Notes under the pieces: model-generated
What the model was told of the DNA's origin: nothing
The model's input: the letters and a program-made list of their open reading frames with translations, nothing else
Database searches by the model: none
Shown here: positions 8,518-16,163 of the stretch, piece after piece
Position numbering within the stretch: position 1 is the stretch's first letter
Layout: each line of letters opens with the position of its first letter
NCBI RefSeq assembly: GCF_033239625.1
Contig: NZ_BTCK01000030.1
Span: 22,136-86,135 of the forward strand
Source: Paenibacillus_T sp033239625
GTDB lineage: Bacteria; Bacillota; Bacilli; Paenibacillales; Paenibacillaceae
Direction of reading: 5' to 3'
DNA: 64,000 nucleotides
Made by a program: the position numbers and the translations under genes

Positions 8518-9330
8518 TCAGTGTTTAAGCTCGATATTCTTCCACATGGTATTCCCATCTTTGTCGTAGCCTGTCATCTCGGTAGCGTTCACGGCTTCGC
8601 CTGTCCGGGCATCAAAGAAAACGCTCATTCTCAAACTTTCATTGTCACGATTAGGAGAATTCGGCGAAATCCCCATAACTCTTAGCTGCAGACGTGTTTT
8701 GGAAGAGTTAGGGTCAGTTTTATACCCCCCGATAGTAAAATGATACCCCTTGATCCAGTCATCTGCTATAGCAGGATCTCCTGGTTTCATACCCAGTATC
8801 TCAACAGCTTGTTTAACTGCATCGGAAGAATCGATTTGAATATCGGATAACGCATAATGGCCTTTCTCAAGTAAATTCTTATCGTGCTTTTTCACATCAG
8901 TCGTAATGGCCACTCCATTATCGATCTTGATATAAATAAGAACATTCCCTTTCTTGCTGCCAAATTCGAGATTCCAAGCATCTCTTGTTCCATCCGCACC
9001 ATCGGTTCGTTCCTGTGGAATAGAAGTGTCGTCCGTGCTTGTTATGCTAATAAGTAATGGCTCTTCCTCCGTCTGCTTCTTCGCCTCTGCGTACCCAAGG
9101 CGCAGTGCCTCCATCGCGGTTACGCTCTTCGTTTCAATGATTTCCTCATTGGTTGTTGCGGCAGCCTGTTCCTCTGTCTCATTAATCGCCTCACTGGTTA
9201 CTGTGGCAGCCTGTTCTTCTGATTGGTTAGAAGAACTGTCGAAGGGAGCATTTTTCATACTGAAGAATAGAACGACCACAATCACAATCAATGTAATTGA
9301 GGATATGACAACATATTTCTTCTTGCGCAA
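8518..9330 (-). CDS. Membrane-anchored exported protein, unknown function
   Basis: 270 aa. Residues 6-24 (VVISSITLIVIVVVLFFSM) form an N-terminal membrane anchor. A Glu/Ala/Thr-rich linker follows (residues 35-65) with a repeated (E)EQAA.T(S/N)E motif, then an extracytoplasmic domain with MEALRLGYAEAKKQ, KKGNVLIYIKIDNG and a final FFDARTGEAVNATEM segment reminiscent of PepSY-type domains (weak). Start TTG 9330 has AAGGAG eight bases upstream. Only 16 bp separate it from the 3D-domain gene upstream, so they form an operon. Confidence 0.7.
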   Translation of the reverse strand: MRKKKYVVISSITLIVIVVVLFFSMKNAPFDSSSNQSEEQAATVTSEAINETEEQAAATTNEEIIETKSVTAMEALRLGYAEAKKQTEEEPLLISITSTDDTSIPQERTDGADGTRDAWNLEFGSKKGNVLIYIKIDNGVAITTDVKKHDKNLLEKGHYALSDIQIDSSDAVKQAVEILGMKPGDPAIADDWIKGYHFTIGGYKTDPNSSKTRLQLRVMGISPNSPNRDNESLRMSVFFDARTGEAVNATEMTGYDKDGNTMWKNIELKH

Positions 9331-9346
9331 GGCTGCTTCTCCTTAG

Positions 9347-10105
9347 TTAATAAGTATAAGAAACTTTGGTGACGCCATAATTAATTGCTGAAGTAGTATC
9401 CGTGCCAAAGTAGACATCTATCCAATAATCTGTTCTATTCGGACCTAAACCTGTATCATCTACAGTGAATATATCCCTGTAGCCAGAGTTAGGCAAGTAA
9501 ATATCTACGTTAGTAACATTTATTGAAGTACCGAAGGGAATAACCGGAGAGTTGCTAGTGCTGCCACTGGTGATATCTTTTACCCGATGGACTGCAACGA
9601 TCCCCAACCTAGGTAGATTACCATTTGCTGTATTGTTTCCTGTTGCGTTATATGCGGTAGAGTCCTGATTTGACTTGGTAGTAGTTGTAGCCGCAAGAGC
9701 ACTGATCGTGGTAGATGCAAACGGAGAGCTTGCAGTAGACGTTTCAGCAGGTTGAATCAGAGATTCTCCCGTGGAAGAGAGCTTCTGCTTACTATTTTCA
9801 AATAGCTGTGCCTCTGAAATTCCGTTATCCAGACGAGGAAGCTTTGAAAATGGTGAAAATTTTCCGTCTGCATCCGGCCCTGCTTCAATCGCTTCCCTTA
9901 AAGAATTAGGATCGACATTGTTTACTTGTGCTAGTCTTTCAATTTGTGAACCAGAGAAGTAGGTGGTCTGTCCATTCAATGTTACAGAAGCACCCTGCGT
10001 TCCTGTACTCACCTGGCTCAATGGTTGAGCAAACGCGCCTGAAGCAAAGGACAACAACATTACAGAGGATAACGCGACTCCTGTTACAGCTTTGAATAGT
10101 TTCAT
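9347..10105 (-). CDS. Secreted 3D-domain protein (cell-wall related)
   Basis: 252 aa. Signal peptide residues 1-26 with hydrophobic core GVALSSVMLLSFASGAF and likely cleavage after AFA. The middle is Ser/Thr/Ala-rich. The C-terminal 85 residues fit the 3D domain (double-psi beta barrel of YocH/Rpf-type wall enzymes): IPFGTSINV, FTVDDTG and WIDVYFG carry the spaced Asp residues. A lytic or wall-binding role is inferred from family. GGAGG precedes the ATG. Operon with 8518-9330. Confidence 0.75.
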   Translation of the reverse strand: MKLFKAVTGVALSSVMLLSFASGAFAQPLSQVSTGTQGASVTLNGQTTYFSGSQIERLAQVNNVDPNSLREAIEAGPDADGKFSPFSKLPRLDNGISEAQLFENSKQKLSSTGESLIQPAETSTASSPFASTTISALAATTTTKSNQDSTAYNATGNNTANGNLPRLGIVAVHRVKDITSGSTSNSPVIPFGTSINVTNVDIYLPNSGYRDIFTVDDTGLGPNRTDYWIDVYFGTDTTSAINYGVTKVSYTY

Positions 10106-10200
10106 TTTTTCATTCCTCCATTATTAATATCGTTTTGGCTTTCATATATTTAAAAGACAAATATGCAACAAAAGGTAACCCCAAAAATGGCTCTTCACAC

Positions 10201-10234
10201 AAAAAAAGGCCACCCAGAAATCTCTGGATGACCT
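10201..10234 (-). terminator. Terminator of the split sigma pair
   Basis: Arms AGGCCACCCAGA (from 10207) and TCTGGATGACCT (to 10234); on the minus strand followed by seven T. The core CACCCAGAnATCTCTGGAT recurs at 48829-48847. Confidence 0.8.
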
Positions 10235-10291
10235 GATAATTTGAAGAATCCATGGTCTTATGGGCTTCATGCTAGAGAAAAGCAATCTGAA

Positions 10292-10537
10292 TTATCGCGC
10301 ACTGTCTCCTCTGTTCCTCGTTGTAATTGGCTTAAAATGTTTCGCGGCTAAAAATAATTCGATCATCAACTCTTCTTTAATATCCTCATGATATTGAATA
10401 TCGAATTCCTTAACCAATTTTAGTATAAGCGGTTCAAATCTATTGAATAATTTCTCGAAATCCTCGTGTGCTCCCTGACCCACACGTAAGAGCAATTCAG
10501 CTATACCATCGACGTTCCAATTTACTTTTTCAGTCAT
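10292..10537 (-). CDS. Sigma region-2-like subunit of a split sigma factor (RsoA/HTH_16-like)
   Basis: 81 aa. The segment HEDFEKLFNRFEPLILKLVKEFDIQYHEDIKEELMIELFLAAKHF has the pattern of sigma-70 region 2 as found in the small co-sigma RsoA of Bacillus subtilis (79 aa) and in the short HTH protein beside the sigma gene of Tn916-type elements. No region 4 is present. Its ATG overlaps the stop of the upstream gene by four bases (ATGA) and has no clear ribosome site, so translation is coupled, as expected for partners in equal amounts. Predicted to bind core polymerase and melt the -10 region together with the 10534-10911 product. Confidence 0.75.
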   Translation of the reverse strand: MTEKVNWNVDGIAELLLRVGQGAHEDFEKLFNRFEPLILKLVKEFDIQYHEDIKEELMIELFLAAKHFKPITTRNRGDSAR

Positions 10538-10911
10538 AGATATATACGACGACGAAGCTTTTCAAGAGCATTTCGTTTTGTTTTCAAGATTGTATTTTTG
10601 GAGACGTGTAGTTCGTTACATAAATCAATGACTTTCTTACTGTTCCAGTATAATTCTGTTATTACTCGTTTTTCATTTGAGGTTAAGCCGATTATTCCTT
10701 GCTCAATGATTATCTTATCTGCAACGAGATTATCAAATGAATCCTGATTAGATATTACGTCTAAAGCTATTGCTTCAAATGAAATAGTGTCATGTGTAAG
10801 ATTCTCTCTGTTAGAAATCAAAGACCATCTTTTCTTCAATTTACTTGCTCGTCCTTTTAAACAAAGTTTAACGTACGCTATGGCGGAAGCCTCAACTTCT
10901 GTATCCATCAT
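10534..10911 (-). CDS. Sigma region-4-like subunit of a split sigma factor (SigO-like)
   Basis: 125 aa. The C-terminal 50 residues, LTSNEKRVITELYWNSKKVIDLCNELHVSKNTILKTKRNALEKL, are a sigma region 4.2 helix-turn-helix that would read a -35 element. The N-terminal half (YVKLCLKGRASKLKKRW) lacks a complete region 2. With the region-2-like gene downstream it makes a two-polypeptide sigma factor like SigO-RsoA. AGGAG precedes the tandem ATG codons at 10911. Nearby 3D-domain and membrane-protein genes are candidate targets (inference only). Confidence 0.75.
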   Translation of the reverse strand: MMDTEVEASAIAYVKLCLKGRASKLKKRWSLISNRENLTHDTISFEAIALDVISNQDSFDNLVADKIIIEQGIIGLTSNEKRVITELYWNSKKVIDLCNELHVSKNTILKTKRNALEKLRRRIYL

Positions 10912-11261
10912 TTCTCTCCTCTCATGAATGAATATAGCATCTCCTTACTTCTGCTTTCGCGAGCGCAAATATATCTTATGTACAAGTTCCCTCCTCGATA
11001 TGTTAGAGAGATAAATATCAAAATCGTCTTATCCACACAATGATGATTGAAACTTCAATTTTAAATCACCTAAAATTATACAAATATGTTGGTTTAAATG
11101 CAAATCATGTCGCATCTTATAAAATAATAGCGATTATTTACATTACCCTGGAATGCAATTACCCTATCGCACTGGTTTCAAGGTTATAGGGTCTTCTGCC
11201 AATTCAGCATTAAGAGAAAGTAGATCAATCAAATTCTTAAGAAATTTTCGTGGGCATACAA

Positions 11262-11300
11262 AATACACCGCCAGAGCCTTTGGGCAACTTGGCGGTGTAT
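11262..11300 (-). repeat. Hairpin repeat, family 1 copy D
   Basis: Arms AATACACCGCC (11262-11272) and GGCGGTGTAT (11291-11300), just beyond the stop of the rhodanese remnant. The intact rhodanese has the matching hairpin in the same place, so gene end and terminator were copied together. Confidence 0.7.
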
Positions 11301-11316
11301 CGTCATTTAAGTACTG

Positions 11317-11391
11317 CTATTCGTCTTTTAGTTTTTCTTCGTCTCCGGTCGCTATCGGGTTCCCTTCATAACTAATCCAATCACTCCAGCT
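11317..11391 (-). pseudogene. Remnant: last 24 codons of a rhodanese gene
   Basis: Minus-strand codons read SWSDWISYEGNPIATG, then eight more residues and TAG; the intact gene at 13798 ends SWSDWISYEGNAVATG, then eight residues and stop, the same length from the motif. A TAA lies three codons upstream of the match, so no longer product is possible. Confidence 0.8.
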
Positions 11392-11466
11392 GTCGGATTA
11401 ATTTCATAAATTTCTGTATCATTCCGGAATTTATTTAACTATCGTTCCTCGTCGTTTATCACGAAT

Positions 11467-12531
11467 TTACGATTTTTTGGCGGGATAAGTTTTGTTTTGC
11501 GCTCGAGTCGAAATTTGTCCAGATGACGCCTCCATAATAGCCAACATTTGCTCCAACTTTTGAACCCCTTGCTCCTCTTCAACTTGCGCAGTCTCAAGCA
11601 GAGAGATCGCGATCTCCGCATGCTCCGGTTTATTGGGTTCTCCACCCTGCCACATCGGGAACATTTCTCGCATTTTCACAAGTGCATTAGCAGCTTTGTG
11701 GTAATGTTCCGAGGCGGCAAGCGATAGCACGGAAAATTCGCTTCCGAAAGCCGGAGCTTCTTTCCACTCAGCCGAAACTCTTCTCAGGAACTCTGCGGCA
11801 TATTCTCTAGCATCACTGACGACCCCCGAATTATACGAGTTTCCAAGGTCTTCGACCGTTCGGGCTTCAAAAGCCTTCCTCCATGCATGATATCCGGCAA
11901 TTCCATTGCGGAACGGTTTACCGTCCAAGCGGGTAATAGGAACACGAGCATGATCAATGATCATCTCTAGCGTATCGCGCAACGAATCGTTCTTATTCGC
12001 TTCAAAACTGCTCTCGATACCAAACACGAACAATTCTCCGATCTGCCCATGCCCCAGTTTGGTGTAAGGCAAGTCGTCATCCTTCACGACGTCCTTGCAG
12101 TGCAGCGTCTGGGCATCGTCGTCGGATCCGTAGATGACGCCGAATTCGGGGACGAACAAGTCCCATGCCATAACCGGAATACCGCGATCAATGCTTTTTT
12201 GGGCTAATGCCAAACCTGCTTCAACTTCTTCAAGCGTTGGGGCAACGGGAGGAGAAGTGATCGTCCCGACGTATTTGCACTTAAAGCCCAAATTATTCAT
12301 TCCTCTGGCGAACGTACTTCCCCAGTCGAACGATGCAGTGGGGCCGGTGATATCCACCGTCTCCTCGTGTATATTGATCATGAACGTAAGACCGGTATAC
12401 CCCATAATATCGACTAAATCCAACTTCTTATCTGTGTAATGAATCATATTGGCCATCGCTTGCGCAGCCGTAGTCCAGGTTCCCGTATAATACTTTTTCT
12501 CGTCTGCAGTCAGAAGAAACACTCCCCTCAT
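11467..12531 (-). CDS. Hypothetical protein, papain-like/BtrH-like fold suspected (paralog 2)
   Basis: 354 aa, soluble; paralog of 2507-3487 (shared FGVIYGSDD, DHAR, GYHAW, EW..AP.FGSE). The N-terminal domain (GYTGLTFMINI...GSTFARGMNNLGFKCKY) looks like a BtrH_N/C39-type fold without an evident catalytic Cys. The C-terminal 60 residues hold helical ALVKMREMF and EEEQGVQKLEQML stretches. It begins directly after the stop of the ECF sigma gene (TGAATG), so both come from one transcript; the sigma factor may act with or be controlled by this protein (inference). CTG and GTG alternatives follow an AGGGGAG inside the first codons, so the exact start is uncertain. Confidence 0.7.
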   Translation of the reverse strand: MRGVFLLTADEKKYYTGTWTTAAQAMANMIHYTDKKLDLVDIMGYTGLTFMINIHEETVDITGPTASFDWGSTFARGMNNLGFKCKYVGTITSPPVAPTLEEVEAGLALAQKSIDRGIPVMAWDLFVPEFGVIYGSDDDAQTLHCKDVVKDDDLPYTKLGHGQIGELFVFGIESSFEANKNDSLRDTLEMIIDHARVPITRLDGKPFRNGIAGYHAWRKAFEARTVEDLGNSYNSGVVSDAREYAAEFLRRVSAEWKEAPAFGSEFSVLSLAASEHYHKAANALVKMREMFPMWQGGEPNKPEHAEIAISLLETAQVEEEQGVQKLEQMLAIMEASSGQISTRAQNKTYPAKKS

Positions 12532-13314
12532 TCAATATGGCGGAGGAGCAAGCGTGCGAGCCCGGGGGAGCCCGTTGTGTCTGCGATTACCGACGTATAG
12601 GCTGATGTGAACGCGCAATCTCTCTTGCTTGACTTTGCGTTTGGCGTTAGCGATATGATTATAAACGTTGGCCGTCGAAGTATGGAACAGTGGCGTTATT
12701 TCGCTTGGATTCAACTGCCGAAAGAAGAAGGCGTCGAAGATCTCCCTCTCTTTCGGGCCTAAACACAGCAGCAAACCGCGGATGCTCTCGATCGTTTCTT
12801 TTCTCGACCAATATTCGGACGGATCGTTGTCATTGTCCCGCCTAGCCGCCGATTGACTTATCCGATACAAAATTCGCTCGATGTCCCGCCATTCATCCTC
12901 GCCGGAAGACGAGACGGAGGCGTGAATGTGCCCCTCCCAACTTGAAAGAGGCAGCTCTTTGGCATAGATTCCACCTCGCCTTACCTTCATCAAAGCCTGA
13001 TTGCGCACGATTCGATGGAACCATGGTAAGAACCGCTGCGGATCGGACAGAGATGCCACATGCAGAAAGGCTCTTACCAACGCCTCTTGCACGATATCCT
13101 CGGCTAGGAACTCATCTTGAGCAATCGATCTCGCCAAGCGGCAGGCTTTGATGCGGTGTCTTCGGATCAACTCTCCGAAAGCGGCAGAATCGCCTGATTT
13201 AGCTTGTTTGGTCAGTTCTTCGTCGCTTAGCGAAAGCGTATCTTCGTCCGATCCTGCATCCTCCGGATGGAGCGGATCAGTCTTCCGAGTATACGCGCTC
13301 TTGTACCAAGCCAT
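12532..13314 (-). CDS. ECF-type RNA polymerase sigma factor
   Basis: 260 aa. Region 2 covers ELTKQAKSGDSAAFGELIRRH to AEDIVQEALVRAFLHVASL..RFLPWFHRIVRNQAL; region 4 covers ESIRGLLLCLGPKEREIFDAFFFRQLNPSEI to NVYNHIANAKRKVK. It is longer than most ECF factors because of a basic N-terminal segment and a 60-residue linker. The frame opens to 13350 (TTG), but GGGGGAGAG lies just before ATG 13314 (MAWYKSAY). No anti-sigma gene is visible; the next gene in the transcript is the BtrH-like protein, an unusual partner. Confidence 0.85.
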   Translation of the reverse strand: MAWYKSAYTRKTDPLHPEDAGSDEDTLSLSDEELTKQAKSGDSAAFGELIRRHRIKACRLARSIAQDEFLAEDIVQEALVRAFLHVASLSDPQRFLPWFHRIVRNQALMKVRRGGIYAKELPLSSWEGHIHASVSSSGEDEWRDIERILYRISQSAARRDNDNDPSEYWSRKETIESIRGLLLCLGPKEREIFDAFFFRQLNPSEITPLFHTSTANVYNHIANAKRKVKQERLRVHISLYVGNRRHNGLPRARTLAPPPY

Positions 13315-13621
13315 TTCGACTCTCCCCCGAAGTTCGTCGGTTGTTCGCAAACAAGCACCTCTTTCCGCCTATATATTTGATGCCAATGCAAGCGGATGTC
13401 TATAATCGCTCAAGAAAATAATTTCGTTTATGATGGTATTCCTGTGAGACATGGCATTATCCTGCCTGTTAGTTCAACGACCCGCGAAATCAAGGAACCT
13501 CTACGGTTCTACAGGTCTTATTGACTCCATGTTGATTTGACTTACATGATACTCAGAGTGTTGACTTCAGAATGAACCAGCTTATTAATTTGAAAGACAC
13601 CCATTATACATAATAAAAAGG

Positions 13622-13649
13622 CCGGAGTCCTCAGACTCGGGGAGTTCCG
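13622..13649. repeat. Hairpin family 2, copy G
   Basis: CCGGAGTCC (13622-13630) and GGAGTTCCG (13641-13649) with an inner GAGTC/GACTC stem. Preceded by TTGACTTC (about 13561) and followed by CTCTTATAA, as in copy F at 6801. Confidence 0.6.
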
Positions 13650-13741
13650 ACACTCTTATAACTAACAAAGGATACGGGCAATATGTTGTAAGTATTTTCA
13701 GAAGTCGCTTGTTGACTCCGTGTTGACTTCGGACGTTAAAA

Positions 13742-13781
13742 AATACATCGCCAAGGCGTACAGACTCCTTGGCGATGTATT
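13742..13781 (-). terminator. Terminator of the rhodanese gene (family 1 copy E)
   Basis: Perfect 15-bp arms AATACATCGCCAAGG (13742-13756) and CCTTGGCGATGTATT (13767-13781), followed by a T-run on the minus strand. TTGACTCC and TTGACTTC tags lie 10-30 bases beyond. Confidence 0.9.
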
Positions 13782-13797
13782 CATTAAATAAGTACTG

Positions 13798-14661
13798 TTA
13801 TTTGGTTCTCGATTCTTCCTCGGCTCCAGTCGCAACCGCATTCCCCTCATAACTAATCCAATCACTCCAACTACCCGCATACAGCCTCACGCGCTTGTAG
13901 CCCGCTTCCTCCAGCGCCATCACGTTCGGCGTTGCTGTCACGCCAGATCCGCAGTAGACGATGATCTCGTCGTCCTTCTTCAATCCCGCTTGCTCGAAGC
14001 GTGCTGCATGCTCCTCTGCCGACTTCCATGTACCATCAGCCGTGCGGCCCTCGCCCCAGAACAGATTCTTCGCGCCTGGAATGTGGCCGGCCTTCTTGTC
14101 GATTGGCTCCACTTCGCCGCGGTAGCGCGCGCCGTCGCGCGAGTCGATCAGCACTACGCCTTCTTCCTCGAGCTTCTCGCGCACTTCGTCCATCTCGATC
14201 AGCTTGCTATGCTGCACCGTTGCCAAGTATTGCGCAGCGACTGGCACTGGCACCTCCGACGAGACAGGACGCCCCGCATTCACCCATGCCGCGAAGCTCT
14301 CGTCGAGTACGTACACCTTCTCGTGTCCGAGGTACTTCAGCAGCCACCACAAGCGGGATGCCATTGCGCCGCCCTGGTCATCGTAAGCTACAACAACCTT
14401 CTCATTGCCGATGCCAGCACGGCTCAGCGTACCCGTCAGCTGCGCAGCGTCCGGCAGCGGATGACGTCCGCCCTCGCCGTCCGGATCAAGCGGACCCGAC
14501 AGGTCCTTCTCCAGATCCAGATAGATTGCACCTGGAATGTGCGAGGCTTCGTACGCCTCGCGGCCAGCGTCCGGCTTGCCCAGCTGGAATCGGCAATCCA
14601 CAATAACTAAACTCGAATCGTCCAAATGAGCCACTAACTCTGTCTGTGCAAGAATGTTCAT
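13798..14661 (-). CDS. Sulfurtransferase with two rhodanese domains
   Basis: 287-aa thiosulfate or 3-mercaptopyruvate sulfurtransferase. The inactive N-terminal rhodanese domain (residues about 1-130: VIVDCRF..HIPGAIYLDLEKDL) is followed by the catalytic C-terminal domain with IDSRDGARYRGEVEP and the active loop YCGSGVTA, in which Cys carries the persulfide. A CGSGVTA-type loop is common in mercaptopyruvate sulfurtransferases, but the substrate is uncertain. The frame opens to 14715; ATG 14661 (MNILAQTE) follows a GGGAG. Two decayed copies of its 3' end lie at 7826 and 11317. Confidence 0.93.
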   Translation of the reverse strand: MNILAQTELVAHLDDSSLVIVDCRFQLGKPDAGREAYEASHIPGAIYLDLEKDLSGPLDPDGEGGRHPLPDAAQLTGTLSRAGIGNEKVVVAYDDQGGAMASRLWWLLKYLGHEKVYVLDESFAAWVNAGRPVSSEVPVPVAAQYLATVQHSKLIEMDEVREKLEEEGVVLIDSRDGARYRGEVEPIDKKAGHIPGAKNLFWGEGRTADGTWKSAEEHAARFEQAGLKKDDEIIVYCGSGVTATPNVMALEEAGYKRVRLYAGSWSDWISYEGNAVATGAEEESRTK

Positions 14662-15085
14662 TAACTCCCAACCGCCTTTACATTTATATATGGTATAAGT
14701 GTGGCTCAGCCCCACTTATTAACTCATGAACAACGTATACGAACATTTAAGTGTGGGGAAAACCCTCATAAAACCACTTCCGACCCCTGATATCCCGCTG
14801 AACACCCCGATAAGAGGGCTTACTCTACACTTAAATATATGCGGTACGCGAAATTAACCAATAAGCGTGCTTAACCCACACTTATTCCTCCACACAGCAT
14901 CACGCACACTGCGAACGGCTCGTATAAGTAAATAAGTAAGTAAGTAAGCATACGATACTTATACTTAACCCCCGCCAGTCCTCTAGTACTACCCTACTGC
15001 ACCCCTATTGATTTGGCAACCATCCGGCTGATAGAAGTCGCATTGCCCTATCAATCCTCATACACACTTACTCCCGCTCCATCTT
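14662..15085. other. Intergenic region with repeated TAAGTGTGG motif and AAGT microsatellite
   Basis: Five copies of a TAAGTGTGG-like motif lie in both orientations: 14696 (ATAAGTGTGG), 14711 (CCCCACTTAT), 14748 (TTAAGTGTGGGG), 14832 (TACACTTAAA) and 14871 (CCCACACTTAT). An AAGT tetranucleotide run spans about 14924-14949. No open frame. It holds the promoter of the rhodanese gene (minus). Confidence 0.6.
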
Positions 15086-15961
15086 CTACTCCATCTCCAG
15101 ACCGATCCGCTCCCGCTCGAACAGCCCGCCCGCGAACCCGCGCGTCAGCACAATCGCCTTCTCCAGCGCCAGCGTCGTACCAACCCAAGGATGCTTCGTG
15201 CCCCAAGTATGATCCGCCTCCGGCAGCTCCACGTACCGATGCTGCGGCGCAGCCTCCCGCAATCGCTGAAACCCTGCCACGAGCCGCGGCGCATCCGTCT
15301 CACCTTGAAGGAACAACGCAGGCACCTGCAGCGAAGCTGCCCGCGCCACAATATGATAGCGCTCCTGATTGAGCGCCAGATCCTCGAAGAACGATGCCGC
15401 GATCGGCATCTGCTGCTTCGTCCGCGCATTCGTCACATAGCCGACGCCATCCTCAAGCACCTGCTCACGAAACTCGTCGGCGAACAGATTGCAATCGGCA
15501 ATCCCGTTCCACGAGACGATGCCCCTAACCTCCGCACTATGCTCCGCCGCATACAATACGCAGTCGCCGCCGCCCCTGCTATGGCCGACCAGCAGCACCT
15601 GATCCGCATCCATCGCATGACTAAGCGGCATCCGTCCATCCCGAATCGCAGCTATTACGACCGCTAAATCCCGCAGCTCGAGCGTATGCGTATTCCGTGC
15701 GAACTTATCCAGCTCATCGAACTCAGCGCCCGCATCCCCCACTCCATTGTGAGAGAAATTGAACGTCACCACCGCATTCTCCTGACCAGCTAACCGTTGA
15801 GCCGCATACGGGAACATGCCCCAATCCTTGAAGCCCTTGAATCCATGAATCAGCACGATGACCGGCTTTCTCGGCTCCCCGTCCTCCATCATTCGAACAT
15901 CGCCACGCAGCCATATGTCAGGCTCCAGCTCCCAAGCGAACGTTTCATGCATCATACCCAA
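15086..15961 (-). CDS. Alpha/beta hydrolase
   Basis: 291-aa cytoplasmic serine hydrolase. Oxyanion segment VLIHGFKGFKDW (about residues 35-46), nucleophile elbow GHSRGG, acid in QGETDAP, and histidine in EADHTWG near the C-terminus. Closest general type is the dienelactone-hydrolase/acyl-esterase-like group; substrate unknown. Start TTG 15961 has AAGGAG nine bases upstream; ATG 15955 is the alternative. Monocistronic by spacing, between the rhodanese gene and the amine oxidase terminator. Confidence 0.88.
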   Translation of the reverse strand: MGMMHETFAWELEPDIWLRGDVRMMEDGEPRKPVIVLIHGFKGFKDWGMFPYAAQRLAGQENAVVTFNFSHNGVGDAGAEFDELDKFARNTHTLELRDLAVVIAAIRDGRMPLSHAMDADQVLLVGHSRGGGDCVLYAAEHSAEVRGIVSWNGIADCNLFADEFREQVLEDGVGYVTNARTKQQMPIAASFFEDLALNQERYHIVARAASLQVPALFLQGETDAPRLVAGFQRLREAAPQHRYVELPEADHTWGTKHPWVGTTLALEKAIVLTRGFAGGLFERERIGLEME

Positions 15962-16124
15962 GTACGCCCACTCCTTCTATGTAAAATGACCCCCGTCAGG
16001 CCCTGCAGCTGGTGCAAATGTTCATCTATCATAGCACTATTTGCCAGTCGCCAGATAGCCATCTTCGACCTGCGCCAATGGCACTACCCGCCTCCATTCC
16101 ACGACCTGTTCCGACACACAGCAA

Positions 16125-16152
16125 ACCCGGGGCGGATGATCCGCTCCCGGGT
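16125..16152 (-). terminator. GC-rich hairpin after the amine oxidase gene
   Basis: Arms ACCCGGG (16125-16131) and CCCGGGT (16146-16152) with inner GCGGA/TCCGC. Only TTTG follows on the minus strand, so it is a weaker intrinsic terminator. Confidence 0.6.
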
Positions 16153-16163
16153 AATCGCAGCTA

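Larger units (their letters stand above)
10912..11466. other. 555-bp intergenic region with rhodanese remnant
   Basis: The part next to 10911 is AT-rich and presumably holds the promoter of the split sigma pair. The rest contains a hairpin (11262-11300) and a rhodanese 3'-end remnant (11317-11391). A 72-aa frame at 11153-11371 merely runs across these and is not a gene. Confidence 0.7.
13315..13797. other. 483-bp intergenic region with two hairpins
   Basis: Presumed promoter of the ECF sigma operon near 13320-13420, then two terminator-like hairpins (13622-13649 and 13742-13781) accompanied by four TTGACT-type tags (13531, 13561, 13712, 13723). No open frame of substance. Confidence 0.6.

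Noticed and set aside
11153..11371. 72-aa plus-strand frame
   Set aside because: Lies across a hairpin repeat and antisense to the rhodanese remnant.
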